Source of the DNA: Sedimentibacter sp. MB35-C1 | Lineage (GTDB): Bacteria; Bacillota; Clostridia; Tissierellales; Sedimentibacteraceae | Direction of reading: 5' to 3' | Length of the DNA stretch: 64,000 nucleotides | Assembly (NCBI RefSeq): GCF_030913635.1 | Contig: NZ_CP133188.1 | Coordinates: 310,001-374,000 of the forward strand | In this document: positions 35,894-45,027 of the stretch, piece after piece | Layout of the letters: every line of letters starts with the position of its first letter | How positions within the stretch are numbered: position 1 is the stretch's first letter | Position numbers and translations under genes: made by a program | Notes under the pieces: generated by a model | Seen by the model: only the letters and a program-made list of their open reading frames with translations | Database searches by the model: none | What the model was told of the DNA's origin: nothing

Positions 35894-36412
35894 CTAGTCA
35901 ATTTTTAAGTATTCTTTTAATGCTTTATCATAATATTCTTTCGTTTTTTTATCAAAGCACACAATTGATGCCTTTTCTACTGAATTTTCAATGCTTTGAA
36001 ATTCTATTATGGCTTTTACAGCAATCTTTGATGCTATTTCTAAGGGAAATGCATATGCTCCCGTACTGATTGAAGGGAATGCAACGTAACGGCAATTATA
36101 TTTTTCGGCGAGAAGCAGGATGTTCTTGTAACAGGACGCCAGAAGACTTTCCTCATTATCGCTTCCTCCATGCCATATAGGTCCAACAGTATGTATAACA
36201 TATTTTGCCGGCAGCCTGTATCCTTTAGTTATTTTTGCCATTCCGGTTTCACAGCCTCCAAGAGCCCGGCATTCGTGCAGAAGCTCCGATCCCGCTGCGC
36301 GATGTATGGCTCCGTCAACTCCGCCTCCTCCAAGCAATGAATTATTTGCTGCATTAACAATAGCATCTGCCTCTACCATTGTAATATCTCCTGACAAAAT
36401 TTCCAGTTCCAC
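35894..36412 (-). CDS. Macrodomain protein (O-acetyl-ADP-ribose deacetylase-like)
   Basis: The 172-aa protein has a complete macrodomain: GDITMVEADAIVNAANNSLL then GGGGVDGAIHRAAG, YVIHTVGPIWHGG and FPSISTGAYAFPLEIAS, as in E. coli YmdB. It should bind ADP-ribose and hydrolyse O-acetyl-ADP-ribose or mono-ADP-ribosyl esters. Start ATG at 36412 has a GAGGTGAGA ribosome site. It precedes the PC4-like gene. Confidence 0.93.
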   Translation of the reverse strand: MELEILSGDITMVEADAIVNAANNSLLGGGGVDGAIHRAAGSELLHECRALGGCETGMAKITKGYRLPAKYVIHTVGPIWHGGSDNEESLLASCYKNILLLAEKYNCRYVAFPSISTGAYAFPLEIASKIAVKAIIEFQSIENSVEKASIVCFDKKTKEYYDKALKEYLKID

Positions 36413-36495
36413 AATCTCACCTCCAATTAATTGTACTTTTTCCTGAGTTTCTTATCCACAATAATTTTAACCCAATATTGTAATTATTTCACTAT

Positions 36496-37686
36496 TTATT
36501 TTGATGCAATATCTGTACTCTGTTTATTGAAAACACCAATATTTTCTATTCTGTCAAATGCTTCTTTCAATATGTCTTTGTTTACCGTACATGCAATTCT
36601 TAGATACCCTTCGCCGCATTCTCCAAAGGCATTTCCCGGCAGAACAAGAACATGAGCCTGCTGTAGAATTACTTTGGCAGCTTCCTCCGATGTAAGTCCT
36701 GTTTGCTTAATGTTTACAAATAAGTAGAAAGTTCCTTTCGGCGGATAAATAACGTGCATATTATTAATCTTGTTAATCCTTTCAGCTGCATACAACGTTC
36801 TGCTTCGGTATTCCTCTATCATTTCAGGCTGAATTATATTTCTGTTCCTGAGAGCATGAATCGCAGCTCTCTGCGAAACAGACGGCGCCGTAAAAACCAC
36901 GTTTTCATTAATCTGGCTTATAACATTTATTATATAGTCCGGAGCAATTATACTTCCAACTCTCCATCCCGTCATCGTAAAATTCTTTGAAAATGAATTC
37001 AGGATTATGGTTCTTTCCCTCATGCCGTTCAGTGATGCAAAAGGGATAAACGGGCTATCATAGCTGAATGCAGTATATATATCATCCGCTATAACAATTA
37101 AATCGTACTTTTCAGCTATTCTTGCTATTGCTTTCATAGATGCATCTGTCAGACAGCTTCCTGTAGGATTAGACGGGGTATTTATTATCAACGCCTTAGT
37201 TTTTGCAGTAATCAGATTTTCCAGCCTCTTTTCATTTATCTGAAAATCCTCTTCTTCATATGTGGGAAGTTCAACAGGTATTCCTCTTGCTAGCTTTACC
37301 TGCTGAGGATACGGCGTAAAAAACGGTGCCTGCAATATTACCTCATCCCCGTCATCAATTACCGCTTCAAGAACCAAGTACATGCCATGACACGCCGACG
37401 TTGATACAAACACTTCCTCATCCTTCACCTTCATGCTGTATTCGTCCATGTAGAATTTGCATATTTCTCTGCGAAGTTCAGCGTCACCTCTAAAGTCAGT
37501 GTACTTTGTGTGTCCAGATTTTGCATCCTTAAAGGCATTGTCAATAATTATATCATGAGTAATCAGATCCGGGTCACCAAGACTTAAATTAATGCAATCA
37601 TCAAATGTTTTAGATAATTCATCTGACTGTCCCATTGCAGTTGACTGTTCACTCCAATATCTCTTAGCAATAAATTTGCGCTTCAT
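36496..37686 (-). CDS. PLP-dependent class I aminotransferase, copy A
   Basis: The 396-aa fold-type I enzyme has NLSLGDPDLITHD near the N-terminus, INTPSNPTGS (PLP ring contact), IADDIYTAFSYD and the Schiff-base lysine in NSFSKNFTMTGWRVG. The C-terminal GYLRIACTVN arginine binds the substrate carboxylate. It transfers amino groups between an amino acid and 2-oxoglutarate or pyruvate; substrate cannot be assigned. It lies 10 bp downstream of a second, divergent aminotransferase gene, a two-gene operon. Confidence 0.9.
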   Translation of the reverse strand: MKRKFIAKRYWSEQSTAMGQSDELSKTFDDCINLSLGDPDLITHDIIIDNAFKDAKSGHTKYTDFRGDAELRREICKFYMDEYSMKVKDEEVFVSTSACHGMYLVLEAVIDDGDEVILQAPFFTPYPQQVKLARGIPVELPTYEEEDFQINEKRLENLITAKTKALIINTPSNPTGSCLTDASMKAIARIAEKYDLIVIADDIYTAFSYDSPFIPFASLNGMRERTIILNSFSKNFTMTGWRVGSIIAPDYIINVISQINENVVFTAPSVSQRAAIHALRNRNIIQPEMIEEYRSRTLYAAERINKINNMHVIYPPKGTFYLFVNIKQTGLTSEEAAKVILQQAHVLVLPGNAFGECGEGYLRIACTVNKDILKEAFDRIENIGVFNKQSTDIASK

Positions 37687-37696
37687 TTTTTCACCG

Positions 37697-38818
37697 CTAT
37701 ATTTCTCTTAAAAATTCAGCAAATTTATCTAATCCATCTTTTAATGTCTTCGAATCAAAAGCGTACCCTATCCTTACACACCCTTCCATTTCAAAGCATG
37801 AACCTGGAGTAAACAAAACTCCTTTTTCCCTGAGCAATTTTACACACAATTCATATGACGGAAGTTCCTTATTATAGTATACAAGAGCTGTAGTTCCGGC
37901 TACAGGCTTTATATAGTAAACTTCCGGTGTATCCTGCACCCATTGATCAAGTATTTCTCTGTTCTTGAACAATATATTTCTATTTCTCTCAAATATTTTT
38001 TCCTTGTTCGTAAGAGCCATGGAAGCAAATAAGTCATCAAGAACTCCGCAGCTTATAGTATCGTAATCTCTTCTCTCCAAACATGCATCTATTACTTCCT
38101 TACTTCTGGATGCTATCCAGCCCATGCGCAGTCCTGCCAGGGAGAAAATTTTCGACATACTTCCCACCGATATTCCTTTTTCATATAAATCCGTAATTGA
38201 CGTCATATAGCTTCCATCCTCAGAAATCCCTCTGTACACTTCATCAGATAATATATACGCACCAACACTTTCGGCGATTTCTGCAATTTGCTTCATTTCC
38301 TTTTCAGGAATCCAAGATCCTGTAGGATTGTCAGGATTATTAATTGTTATCATTTTCGTATTACTATCAACCAGACTTTTTAAAAGCTCTATGTCCGGCA
38401 AGAACTTGTTTTCCGGAGTCAATTGCAGTATTCGTACTTCTGCTCCTATGGATTCCGGAATAGAATAATGCTGCTGGTATGTGGGCATTACCGACACCAT
38501 ATTGTCGCTGGGTTCAAGCATGGAAACAATGACCATGTTGTTTGCGCCTATTGCCCCGTGAGTCGGTATAACCTGCTGTGGTTTAATACTTTTGTACAGA
38601 CCGGCTACCCCGTTTAAAAAATCAGGCGAGCCGTAAATATGGCTGTATGTCATTCTTGTATCTTTAAGAGATGCAAGATATTCACTCGGATCACGCCCTG
38701 ACAGCTCAATAAGCTCACCCAACGTCAAAGAATCAATACATGTTTCGCCTAAATTATAAACTGCATCATTTTCAAATTCATTCATCCACTGCTCGACCTT
38801 AAATGTCTTTATTTTCAT
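37697..38818 (-). CDS. PLP-dependent aminotransferase, copy B
   Basis: The 373-aa fold-type I enzyme has the ring contact NNPDNPTGSWIP, YILSDEVYRG and the lysine in GSMSKIFSLAGLRMGW. The N-terminal KVEQWMNEFENDAVYNLGET resembles the aminotransferase subgroup that includes capreomycidine-synthase-like enzymes, and function need not be transamination. The ATG at 38818 follows AGGAGGGTAGAT; an ATG six codons upstream overlaps that site. It is the first gene of the two-gene unit. Confidence 0.88.
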   Translation of the reverse strand: MKIKTFKVEQWMNEFENDAVYNLGETCIDSLTLGELIELSGRDPSEYLASLKDTRMTYSHIYGSPDFLNGVAGLYKSIKPQQVIPTHGAIGANNMVIVSMLEPSDNMVSVMPTYQQHYSIPESIGAEVRILQLTPENKFLPDIELLKSLVDSNTKMITINNPDNPTGSWIPEKEMKQIAEIAESVGAYILSDEVYRGISEDGSYMTSITDLYEKGISVGSMSKIFSLAGLRMGWIASRSKEVIDACLERRDYDTISCGVLDDLFASMALTNKEKIFERNRNILFKNREILDQWVQDTPEVYYIKPVAGTTALVYYNKELPSYELCVKLLREKGVLFTPGSCFEMEGCVRIGYAFDSKTLKDGLDKFAEFLREI

Positions 38819-38961
38819 ATCTACCCTCCTGCTCATTTAGTTTTACTAATTATATTACAATTTTAGCTGTTTATCTATAAATATTTGTATGTTAGACTAT
38901 AATAAAGCTTACTGTTTTCTTTTTTGATCCATTTTATATGTTATGAAATATAATATTTAAA

Positions 38962-39001
38962 CTAGAAAAAGCCAAAAGAAATTCCCATTCCTTATGGCTT
39001 T
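38962..39001 (-). terminator. Probable terminator of the 73-aa membrane protein gene
   Basis: On the minus strand AAAGCCA and TGGCTTT flank a 21-base loop and are followed by TTCTAG. Modest stem. Confidence 0.5.
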
Positions 39002-39076
39002 GCTTTATTTTTGTTTAAAACCAAAACTTAGTTTTGTAAACAACAAATTTATTTTAAAACCTATATATATCTCCTT

Positions 39077-39298
39077 TTATTCAGGCACAACACCGACGAC
39101 TCCAATAACAACTGCAGGAATAATAAAAATAAAAAAAGATATTATTAGAAATATAAATCCTGCTTTCAGTATTTTTTTATATCTTCCACTCTTTATTCTA
39201 AGAATAACACTCATCACAAATGGTATAATTGATAAAGCAAATAATATCGGAGATAAATATATAAAAGCCATAAATAGCACATTATCTAAATTGAACAT
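39077..39298 (-). CDS. Small two-helix membrane protein
   Basis: The 73-aa protein has two membrane helices (VLFMAFIYLSPILFALSIIP; LKAGFIFLIISFFIFIIPAV) separated by a basic loop RIKSGRYKKI. GGAGGAAATTT directly precedes the ATG, the main reason to accept it. Not recognised. A longer overlapping reading frame on the plus strand has no ribosome site and is its shadow. Confidence 0.65.
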   Translation of the reverse strand: MFNLDNVLFMAFIYLSPILFALSIIPFVMSVILRIKSGRYKKILKAGFIFLIISFFIFIIPAVVIGVVGVVPE

Positions 39299-39352
39299 AA
39301 ATTTCCTCCGATCTATTTATTACCCTTACAGTTAATTAATTCTTGAGAAATT

Positions 39353-40852
39353 CTAATAATTAAATTCTATTTTATCCTTATTTTCCGATATCAGTCTTTT
39401 TATGCTTTCCTCAGGCAAGTTTATGCTTCTCCAGCTGTAATCAGAATCACTGTACATTTTTTTCACATCCTCAATGTATATTCTTGCCCTATTTCTGGTT
39501 ATAATTTCAACATCATTATCTAACAGCCTCATAATCTGAGGAACCGCATCAGCCGACAAGCTCATTAGATATTCAATGTCCAGGTGATCCGTCTGCCCGG
39601 CAAAATACATATCAATATTCCTCTCTGCAACTATTTCATCGATTCTGACAATGTTTAGAGTCATATAAAACATCAGGATCACTAATGCGTAAACAACAAA
39701 TATGTTAAAATTATACTTGATAATATATACAATGGTTGCCAACAGTCCTATAGCCTCAAATATCAGAAAAATATACACCAGTATTCTTAATCTCGTAAAC
39801 CCGTAAGCGCTGTCATACAGTGACATCCTGTAAAAAGAAGACACCAGCAATACACCAGTTATCAAACACAGATAAATGAGAAACATTTTTGAAACAACAG
39901 CAGACTTGCTCTTTTCAAAATATATCTTATCTTTAAGAAGATTTGTAATCAGCAATATAATAATTATGTTCAAAACACTTAAAAAAACAAGTTCAAAGAA
40001 TCCACGTCTTGCATATTCCGAATAATTAAGCCCATACGGAATCTCTCCGGAAGAAAACAGATATTTAAACTGAATTGCCATAAACAGCGTGTATATTGCA
40101 AGTATAGATACCAAAAAAATATTTATTACAATTATATCTCCGTTGATCTTTTTAGAAGCAAGCTTATTGATATTCTTGAATCCATTGGCATCTCCGCAGT
40201 CAAAAACAGAGAACAAGTGTCCAAACAAATATAGCCCCACAAATACCCCTATAGCCATTTTATAGATAAAGAAGAAATCAATAAGCTCTGCAAACCAATT
40301 ATTAATAGAGATAAACCCTCTGTAAAATATCATATCCGCAGAAGAAAGCATAATTGTCAGAAACATTACACTGGGAATTGATATACCTATTCCAATCAGT
40401 ATTCTCTTGACGAGTATATTCTTTTCCTTATTTTTTGCTCTTTCCTCTGCCCATTTAATTGGAACCTTGAAATTTGTAAATGGCTTAAAAATATTAGCAA
40501 TTACTTTAATAAACTCGCTAATATTAAGCATTCTTAATTTCAAGCGATCTGACAACAGCAAAATCATTGCACTGTATAAAAATATAATTGCCAAATAATT
40601 TGTATCTTTAAGCATATGATTTGCACTTATAAATCTGTTAAGAGATATGACAAGTATTGGTATCATCAGCATAAGGCCTTTGAAATTCAAAGTTTCCCTT
40701 CTGTCCTTTAAAATAAAGGCCAAAGCAGCAAGCTGCAATACAAAGAATAAGAAAATACTTATTCCCGGATCTGGTGTCATAACTAAATAAACATATGAAA
40801 CAGCGGACATGATTCCGTACAATGATAATCTTAATTTTATTTTGCCTTCCAT
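39353..40852 (-). CDS. DUF4153/DUF4173-type polytopic membrane protein
   Basis: The protein of about 499 aa has roughly twelve membrane helices and the family signature YSEYARRGFFELVFLSVLNI in the middle, plus a soluble C-terminal tail with YLMSLSADAVPQIMRLLDND. Function of the family is unknown. I prefer the ATG at 40852, four bases after the XRE stop with a GGAGGACGAG upstream; an ATG at 40882 would overlap the XRE gene. It forms a cluster with the XRE and DUF2975 genes, typical of small regulatory membrane modules in Bacillota. Confidence 0.82.
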   Translation of the reverse strand: MEGKIKLRLSLYGIMSAVSYVYLVMTPDPGISIFLFFVLQLAALAFILKDRRETLNFKGLMLMIPILVISLNRFISANHMLKDTNYLAIIFLYSAMILLLSDRLKLRMLNISEFIKVIANIFKPFTNFKVPIKWAEERAKNKEKNILVKRILIGIGISIPSVMFLTIMLSSADMIFYRGFISINNWFAELIDFFFIYKMAIGVFVGLYLFGHLFSVFDCGDANGFKNINKLASKKINGDIIVINIFLVSILAIYTLFMAIQFKYLFSSGEIPYGLNYSEYARRGFFELVFLSVLNIIIILLITNLLKDKIYFEKSKSAVVSKMFLIYLCLITGVLLVSSFYRMSLYDSAYGFTRLRILVYIFLIFEAIGLLATIVYIIKYNFNIFVVYALVILMFYMTLNIVRIDEIVAERNIDMYFAGQTDHLDIEYLMSLSADAVPQIMRLLDNDVEIITRNRARIYIEDVKKMYSDSDYSWRSINLPEESIKRLISENKDKIEFNY

Positions 40853-40856
40853 AATC

Positions 40857-41069
40857 TTATTTCTCGTCCTCCACATATTCAATAATATCGCCGGGCTGGC
40901 ATTCTAACGCCTTGCATATTTCTTCAAGAGTTGAAAGTCTTATGGCTTTTGCCTTGTTATTCTTTAATATTGAAAGATTTGCAGGAGTAATATTTATTTT
41001 TTCGGCCAGTTCCATAAGCCCTATTTTTCTTTTGGCCATCATAACATCAAGCTGTATAATTATCGACAT
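40857..41069 (-). CDS. XRE-family helix-turn-helix regulator (YozG-like)
   Basis: The 70-aa protein is a bare Cro/C1-type DNA-binding domain (GLMELAEKINITPANLSILK, then RLSTLEEICKALECQPGDII). The ATG at 41069 is spaced 8 bases from GGAGG. It lies 12 bp after the DUF2975 gene; this pair is common in Bacillota, and the membrane protein may control the regulator. It probably regulates its own cluster. Confidence 0.9.
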   Translation of the reverse strand: MSIIIQLDVMMAKRKIGLMELAEKINITPANLSILKNNKAKAIRLSTLEEICKALECQPGDIIEYVEDEK

Positions 41070-41081
41070 GGTCACAACCTC

Positions 41082-41534
41082 CTATACCGTTAAATCATTT
41101 TCATCCTTGTAGTAAATTGACTGTTTAAACAAATCTTTCAGTGTAAGGCACAAAAGACATGCTATAACAAAAATTGCAATAATTACTACAGTTGAAACAG
41201 TAGGCATGACAATAAGCTTTAAAACATATATCAGCGCAATTACGAGACAGGACATTGCTATTTTTCTCAACGCACCAACATTAGCATGAATAAACGGGTT
41301 TCCGTCCATCAATGTTTTAAATATTACTTTCAGCTGCCACATAATATATACAGAACAAATCCCTGATGCCTCCAATACAACCTTAATAAACAAAGCTGCA
41401 CTGTCTGACGCATTAAAATACTTAAGCAATATCGATGACGAAAAAGGAATCAAAATACAGCAGGCAATTCCTATATAAAATAAAATATCCACACAAACCT
41501 TAGTAATATAATGAACAACACTTTTTTGATACAT
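41082..41534 (-). CDS. DUF2975 membrane protein
   Basis: The 150-aa protein has four membrane helices. The segment MWQLKVIFKTLMDGNPFIHA followed by NVGALRKIAM is diagnostic of DUF2975. The ATG at 41534 is preceded by GGAGGAACTT; an ATG ten codons upstream is not. First gene of the DUF2975-XRE-DUF4153 cluster. Biochemical role unknown. Confidence 0.88.
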   Translation of the reverse strand: MYQKSVVHYITKVCVDILFYIGIACCILIPFSSSILLKYFNASDSAALFIKVVLEASGICSVYIMWQLKVIFKTLMDGNPFIHANVGALRKIAMSCLVIALIYVLKLIVMPTVSTVVIIAIFVIACLLCLTLKDLFKQSIYYKDENDLTV

Positions 41535-41728
41535 AAGTTCCTCCGATTGTCTTTTTATAATCATAATTATAACAAATATTTTATCTATGTCAACAATTAT
41601 TTATTGTTTTACGATAAATAATTGTTGAATATTAATAAAAAGCCATTGTACAGCATCAAGATGATATTTCATCCATTAACCGCATAATGGCAGACAGCTA
41701 AATATTCTAATAAATAATAACCTTCTGT

Positions 41729-42208
41729 TTATTTTACAAGCTTTAACTCCATATATCTTGCTCCTTTTACAGGATTATACACATATGGGTCTATATCATA
41801 AAAACCAAATCTTTCATACATTTTCTGAGCAGATTTCATATCCGGCAGAGTATCCAGCCTAATAAATTCATATCTCAGCTTGACCGCTCTGTCAATTATT
41901 TCAGACAGCAACATTTTGCCTATACCGAACCCTCTGTATTTATCAGAAACATAGAGTCTCTTCATTTCGCACACTTCGTTGGATATTTTGCGTAGGGCGG
42001 CACATCCGGCATCTTTTCCATCAACCAGTGCAATAAGCAGAGCTCCATCCGGATAGCTGTATTTGCCTGGCAAATTCTCCAATTCTTCGTTGAAATTCTG
42101 GAAACAAAGATCTATACCGAGTGTTCCGGCATATTCAAGAAATAATCTGCCGACATCCTCAACCAACTTAGTACCCGTAACATATTTTATTTCTACAACG
42201 CCGGCCAT
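41729..42208 (-). CDS. GNAT family N-acetyltransferase
   Basis: The 159-aa protein has a GNAT fold with acetyl-CoA pyrophosphate loop RGFGIGKMLLSEIIDRA after CEMKRLYVSDKY, and a C-terminal YERFGFYDIDPY. Substrate is unknown; small amines or amino acids are typical. The ATG at 42208 follows GGAGGATGAA; the reading frame continues upstream without support. Flanked by non-coding AT-rich DNA. Confidence 0.9.
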   Translation of the reverse strand: MAGVVEIKYVTGTKLVEDVGRLFLEYAGTLGIDLCFQNFNEELENLPGKYSYPDGALLIALVDGKDAGCAALRKISNEVCEMKRLYVSDKYRGFGIGKMLLSEIIDRAVKLRYEFIRLDTLPDMKSAQKMYERFGFYDIDPYVYNPVKGARYMELKLVK

Positions 42209-42493
42209 TTCATCCTCCAATTTAATAAATATATTTGAATTGTTCCGAATGGTACAAAATCCCCTTACACAAAGCTGTTTCAACATGGTTGTCATAATAA
42301 TTATATCACATACCGTCCATCCGCTCCATACAAAATAAATTTTTGTCAATTTGAAGTTAAATCTTTGTTGACATATTAAATTTATGATTTATATTATTAT
42401 TATGGCAATTAATTTTACTGTGAGCTTTCTTTATTTTTACACTACTGATACGCTCTCACATTATTTCATCATTAAGGAGAACAGATAATTATA

Positions 42494-43204
42494 ATGATTA
42501 ATAGTATATACTCAAGATTAAACTATTACAGACCTCTAAGGTGGAGCAATTTAACATCAGAAAGCTACAGGCATTTAATTCTTTTATTGTTTTGGCCGAT
42601 TTTTGGAATATTATTTTTCTTGGTTGAGAGAGGAAGCATTACATCTGATTTTCACATCGTACACTGTGCACTGGATGATATAATTCCATTCTGCGAATAT
42701 TTTTTGATTCCATATCTGTTTTGGTTTATATTTATTTTGGGAATTATGATATATTCACTTCTGTTTGATATAGATGCGTTTAAAAATTTTATGTACTATA
42801 CAATAATCACATATTCCATAACAATACTTATTTATTTCTTATACCCTACAGCACAGGAACTCAGACCGGTATCTTTTGAAAGGACTAATATATTCACATA
42901 TTTAATAGGGATCTTTTATGAATTGGATACTAACACAAATGTGTGTCCGTCCCTCCACGTAATCGGTTCCGTTGCCGTCATGCTTGCAGCGTGGAACAGC
43001 AGACATTTCAGCACCGCAGCCTGGCGCGCCCTTTTTCTCACAGCCACCCTTTTAATCAGCATATCCACAGTATTTCTTAAACAACATTCTGTCATAGATG
43101 TTTTTGCGGCATTGCCTGTTTGCTTTTTAGCATACAAGGCAGTTTACGGAGAGAAATTTAAAGCATATATTACGAGCATGAAAGCATATGGGCGAGCGCA
43201 GTGA
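42494..43204 (+). CDS. PAP2-superfamily membrane phosphatase
   Basis: The 236-aa protein has about six membrane helices. The PAP2 C2 motif is CPSLHVIGSVAV and the C3 motif is KQHSVIDVFAALP, giving both catalytic histidines; the C1 lysine-arginine motif is weak. This resembles inositol-phosphoceramide-synthase-like or phosphatidate phosphatase proteins acting on lipid phosphates at the membrane. Start ATG at 42494; AAGGAGA lies about 20 bases upstream, so a slightly different start is possible. Confidence 0.85.
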   Translation: MINSIYSRLNYYRPLRWSNLTSESYRHLILLLFWPIFGILFFLVERGSITSDFHIVHCALDDIIPFCEYFLIPYLFWFIFILGIMIYSLLFDIDAFKNFMYYTIITYSITILIYFLYPTAQELRPVSFERTNIFTYLIGIFYELDTNTNVCPSLHVIGSVAVMLAAWNSRHFSTAAWRALFLTATLLISISTVFLKQHSVIDVFAALPVCFLAYKAVYGEKFKAYITSMKAYGRAQ

Positions 43205-43236
43205 ACCACCGAAAATGCACATATGCAAATTTACCC

Positions 43237-43374
43237 ATGACAAATTATTTACATTTGTATAAAGGTACTCTCGATATTCAATCTGACCTAAATGGAGTAT
43301 GCTATATAAATATTGATAATGGTATAAATGCTGCAGGAGAAGAAATAAGAAAGGAATTGGAGTCTATATTTTAA
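43237..43374 (+). CDS. Possible 45-aa peptide or gene remnant
   Basis: The frame begins MTNYLHLYKGTLDIQSDLNG and ends EEIRKELESIF, a soluble acidic peptide with natural-looking composition, directly before a perfect terminator. No ribosome site is seen before the ATG, so it may be the end of a lost gene rather than an expressed peptide. Not recognised. Confidence 0.3.
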   Translation: MTNYLHLYKGTLDIQSDLNGVCYINIDNGINAAGEEIRKELESIF

Positions 43375-43382
43375 CGATTAGG

Positions 43383-43411
43383 ATAACCTATAAATGATAT
43401 AGGTTATTTTA
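43383..43411 (+). terminator. Terminator after the 45-aa frame
   Basis: ATAACCTATA (43383-43392) and TATAGGTTAT (43398-43407) are perfectly complementary, with TTTATG following. Confidence 0.8.
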
Positions 43412-43531
43412 TGTTTCACTATTAATGTACTGCAAAATATCCATTTTTTAATATTATGTTAAATATTGTCGTAAAAAGATTGTACCAAAAAAACATTTAA
43501 ACATAAGTTAGAAAGCAAAAATGATAAGTAT

Positions 43532-43641
43532 AATGGCTATATCCTTTCTTGTCAGGGAGAGCCTCCTTACTTATAACCTTGACAACATAGGTGCTGAAAT
43601 TCAGTGAATAAGTACAAAAGCTCCCCGATACTTCTAGCCAT
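43532..43641. repeat. Structured element of about 110 bp (possible IS200-type end or ncRNA)
   Basis: Outer arms ATGGCTA (43533-43539) and TAGCCAT (43635-43641) enclose nested arms GGGAG (43555-43559) with CTCCC (43621-43625), TACTTAT (43568-43574) with ATAAGTA (43608-43614), and a CTGAAATTCAG hairpin. The ordered nesting over 110 bases is unlikely by chance. It resembles the subterminal hairpin region of IS200/IS605 elements or a small MITE. No transposase frame adjoins it. It lies in the 500-bp gap before the subtilase gene. Confidence 0.5.
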
Positions 43642-43706
43642 AATTGTTATTAACGCCAATAAATATATATTGCATATCTATTTACGTTGTACATAAAGTG
43701 CGCTCA

Positions 43707-44807
43707 TTACATTCTAAACACAGCTTTGCTGGTCTTTTTATCAAATTTTATATATCCACCCAAAAATGTTATTAACCACCTAAGCGGAACATAAAACCTG
43801 TCGTTATATAAAATAGGAGGTGAGTCCAAAACAATTTCTTTTTCATTAACAGTCATCTTATCCGATCCGATTGTAAGCTCAATATCCATAGACAGCGGCT
43901 GTACTGATGCAAATCCTACGCCGTATATTTTATCGGCGCCTTCAATTCCTAAGTCTTTTGTATTCATTTTAATTTGCTCATATAATTTTTGCTCTGATAT
44001 TCTTTCTCCAAACTTGATTTTATGCCTGCTGGCTAGCAAGCAAGCTATTCCGGACACTAACGGAGTTGCCATACTTGTTCCTGATAGTGATACATATCCT
44101 CCGCCATTATTTGCACCGATTATGTCTACCCCTATTTGACATACATCAACATGGTTTCCGGTAGTTGTAAATTTAGCTTGTTTTTGATTTACATCAACAG
44201 CACCTACAGCTACTACTTCATCGAAATATGCAGGATACCTTTTCTCTTCTTCTCCTGTATTTCCCATTGAACAAACTACGAGAATTCCCTCTTCAACGCA
44301 TTTGTTTATTTCACTTTCAAAGCGACTTAGATAGCTTCCAAAAATACTCTTAGTCCCGCTTAGCGACATTGATATAACATCAACTTTCTCACCTTTTGTA
44401 CTTCGCCACTCTCTGGCCCATTTAACACCATCTACTACATCCAATATTCGATTTGTACAACCATTTTCATCGAGTGCCTTAACCGGCAATATTTTGGTCT
44501 GTGGAGCAATTCCCACATTTTTTCCTGCAATGCTTGATGCTACATGCGTACCATGACCTCCGTCATCCTTCCAATTATATGCATCATTATAACTTTTATT
44601 TAAGTTTCTACCCTCAAGTAACCTTTCTTCAAATTCTTCATGCTTTGATACTCCTGTATCAATTACAGCACAAATTGTTCCCTGACCGTAGTATCCCTGT
44701 GAGTAAAATGATTGACGCCCACTGTATTCTAAAAATTTTAAATCATCTATTCCAAAGTTTGCATCGTCAAATTTCTTTTTAACAATGTATTCGTCTAATA
44801 ACTTCAT
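43707..44807 (-). CDS. Subtilisin-like S8 serine protease with stalk-type C-terminal domain
   Basis: The 366-aa protein has a complete catalytic triad: Asp in CAVIDTGVSKHEEF, His in GGHGTHVASSIAGKN and Ser in SLSGTSMATPLVSGIA, with the oxyanion block VCSMGNTGE. No signal peptide and a short propeptide-like N-terminus suggest an intracellular or non-classically exported subtilase. The last 60 residues (MTVNEKEIVLDSPPILYND, then FYVPLRWLITFLGG) match the copper-amine-oxidase-N or stalk domain seen on clostridial wall proteins. The ATG at 44807 is at correct spacing from AAGGAG; an ATG two codons upstream is too close. Confidence 0.92.
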   Translation of the reverse strand: MKLLDEYIVKKKFDDANFGIDDLKFLEYSGRQSFYSQGYYGQGTICAVIDTGVSKHEEFEERLLEGRNLNKSYNDAYNWKDDGGHGTHVASSIAGKNVGIAPQTKILPVKALDENGCTNRILDVVDGVKWAREWRSTKGEKVDVISMSLSGTKSIFGSYLSRFESEINKCVEEGILVVCSMGNTGEEEKRYPAYFDEVVAVGAVDVNQKQAKFTTTGNHVDVCQIGVDIIGANNGGGYVSLSGTSMATPLVSGIACLLASRHKIKFGERISEQKLYEQIKMNTKDLGIEGADKIYGVGFASVQPLSMDIELTIGSDKMTVNEKEIVLDSPPILYNDRFYVPLRWLITFLGGYIKFDKKTSKAVFRM

Positions 44808-44944
44808 AATCATTTCTCCTTTTGGAAAAAACTTATTTACTCCATACTGCAGTTTATGCTTGTTATTTATGCTTGTCTAATAACTGCCGCATTTGCATTT
44901 GTTTCCGTAATCTGGCTAATTTGATTTAAAGAATGAGTTTTAGC

Positions 44945-44975
44945 ACTAAAAAAGAAGCATGTTTCCAAGCTTCTT
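44945..44975 (-). terminator. Terminator of the nhaC-patB operon
   Basis: On the minus strand AAGAAGC and GCTTCTT flank a 10-base loop and are followed by TTTTTTAG. Confidence 0.8.
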
Positions 44976-45027
44976 AGTTAGCTAAATATTAAATTTAAAA
45001 AGAGAATATCCTATCTCAAAATTATTG

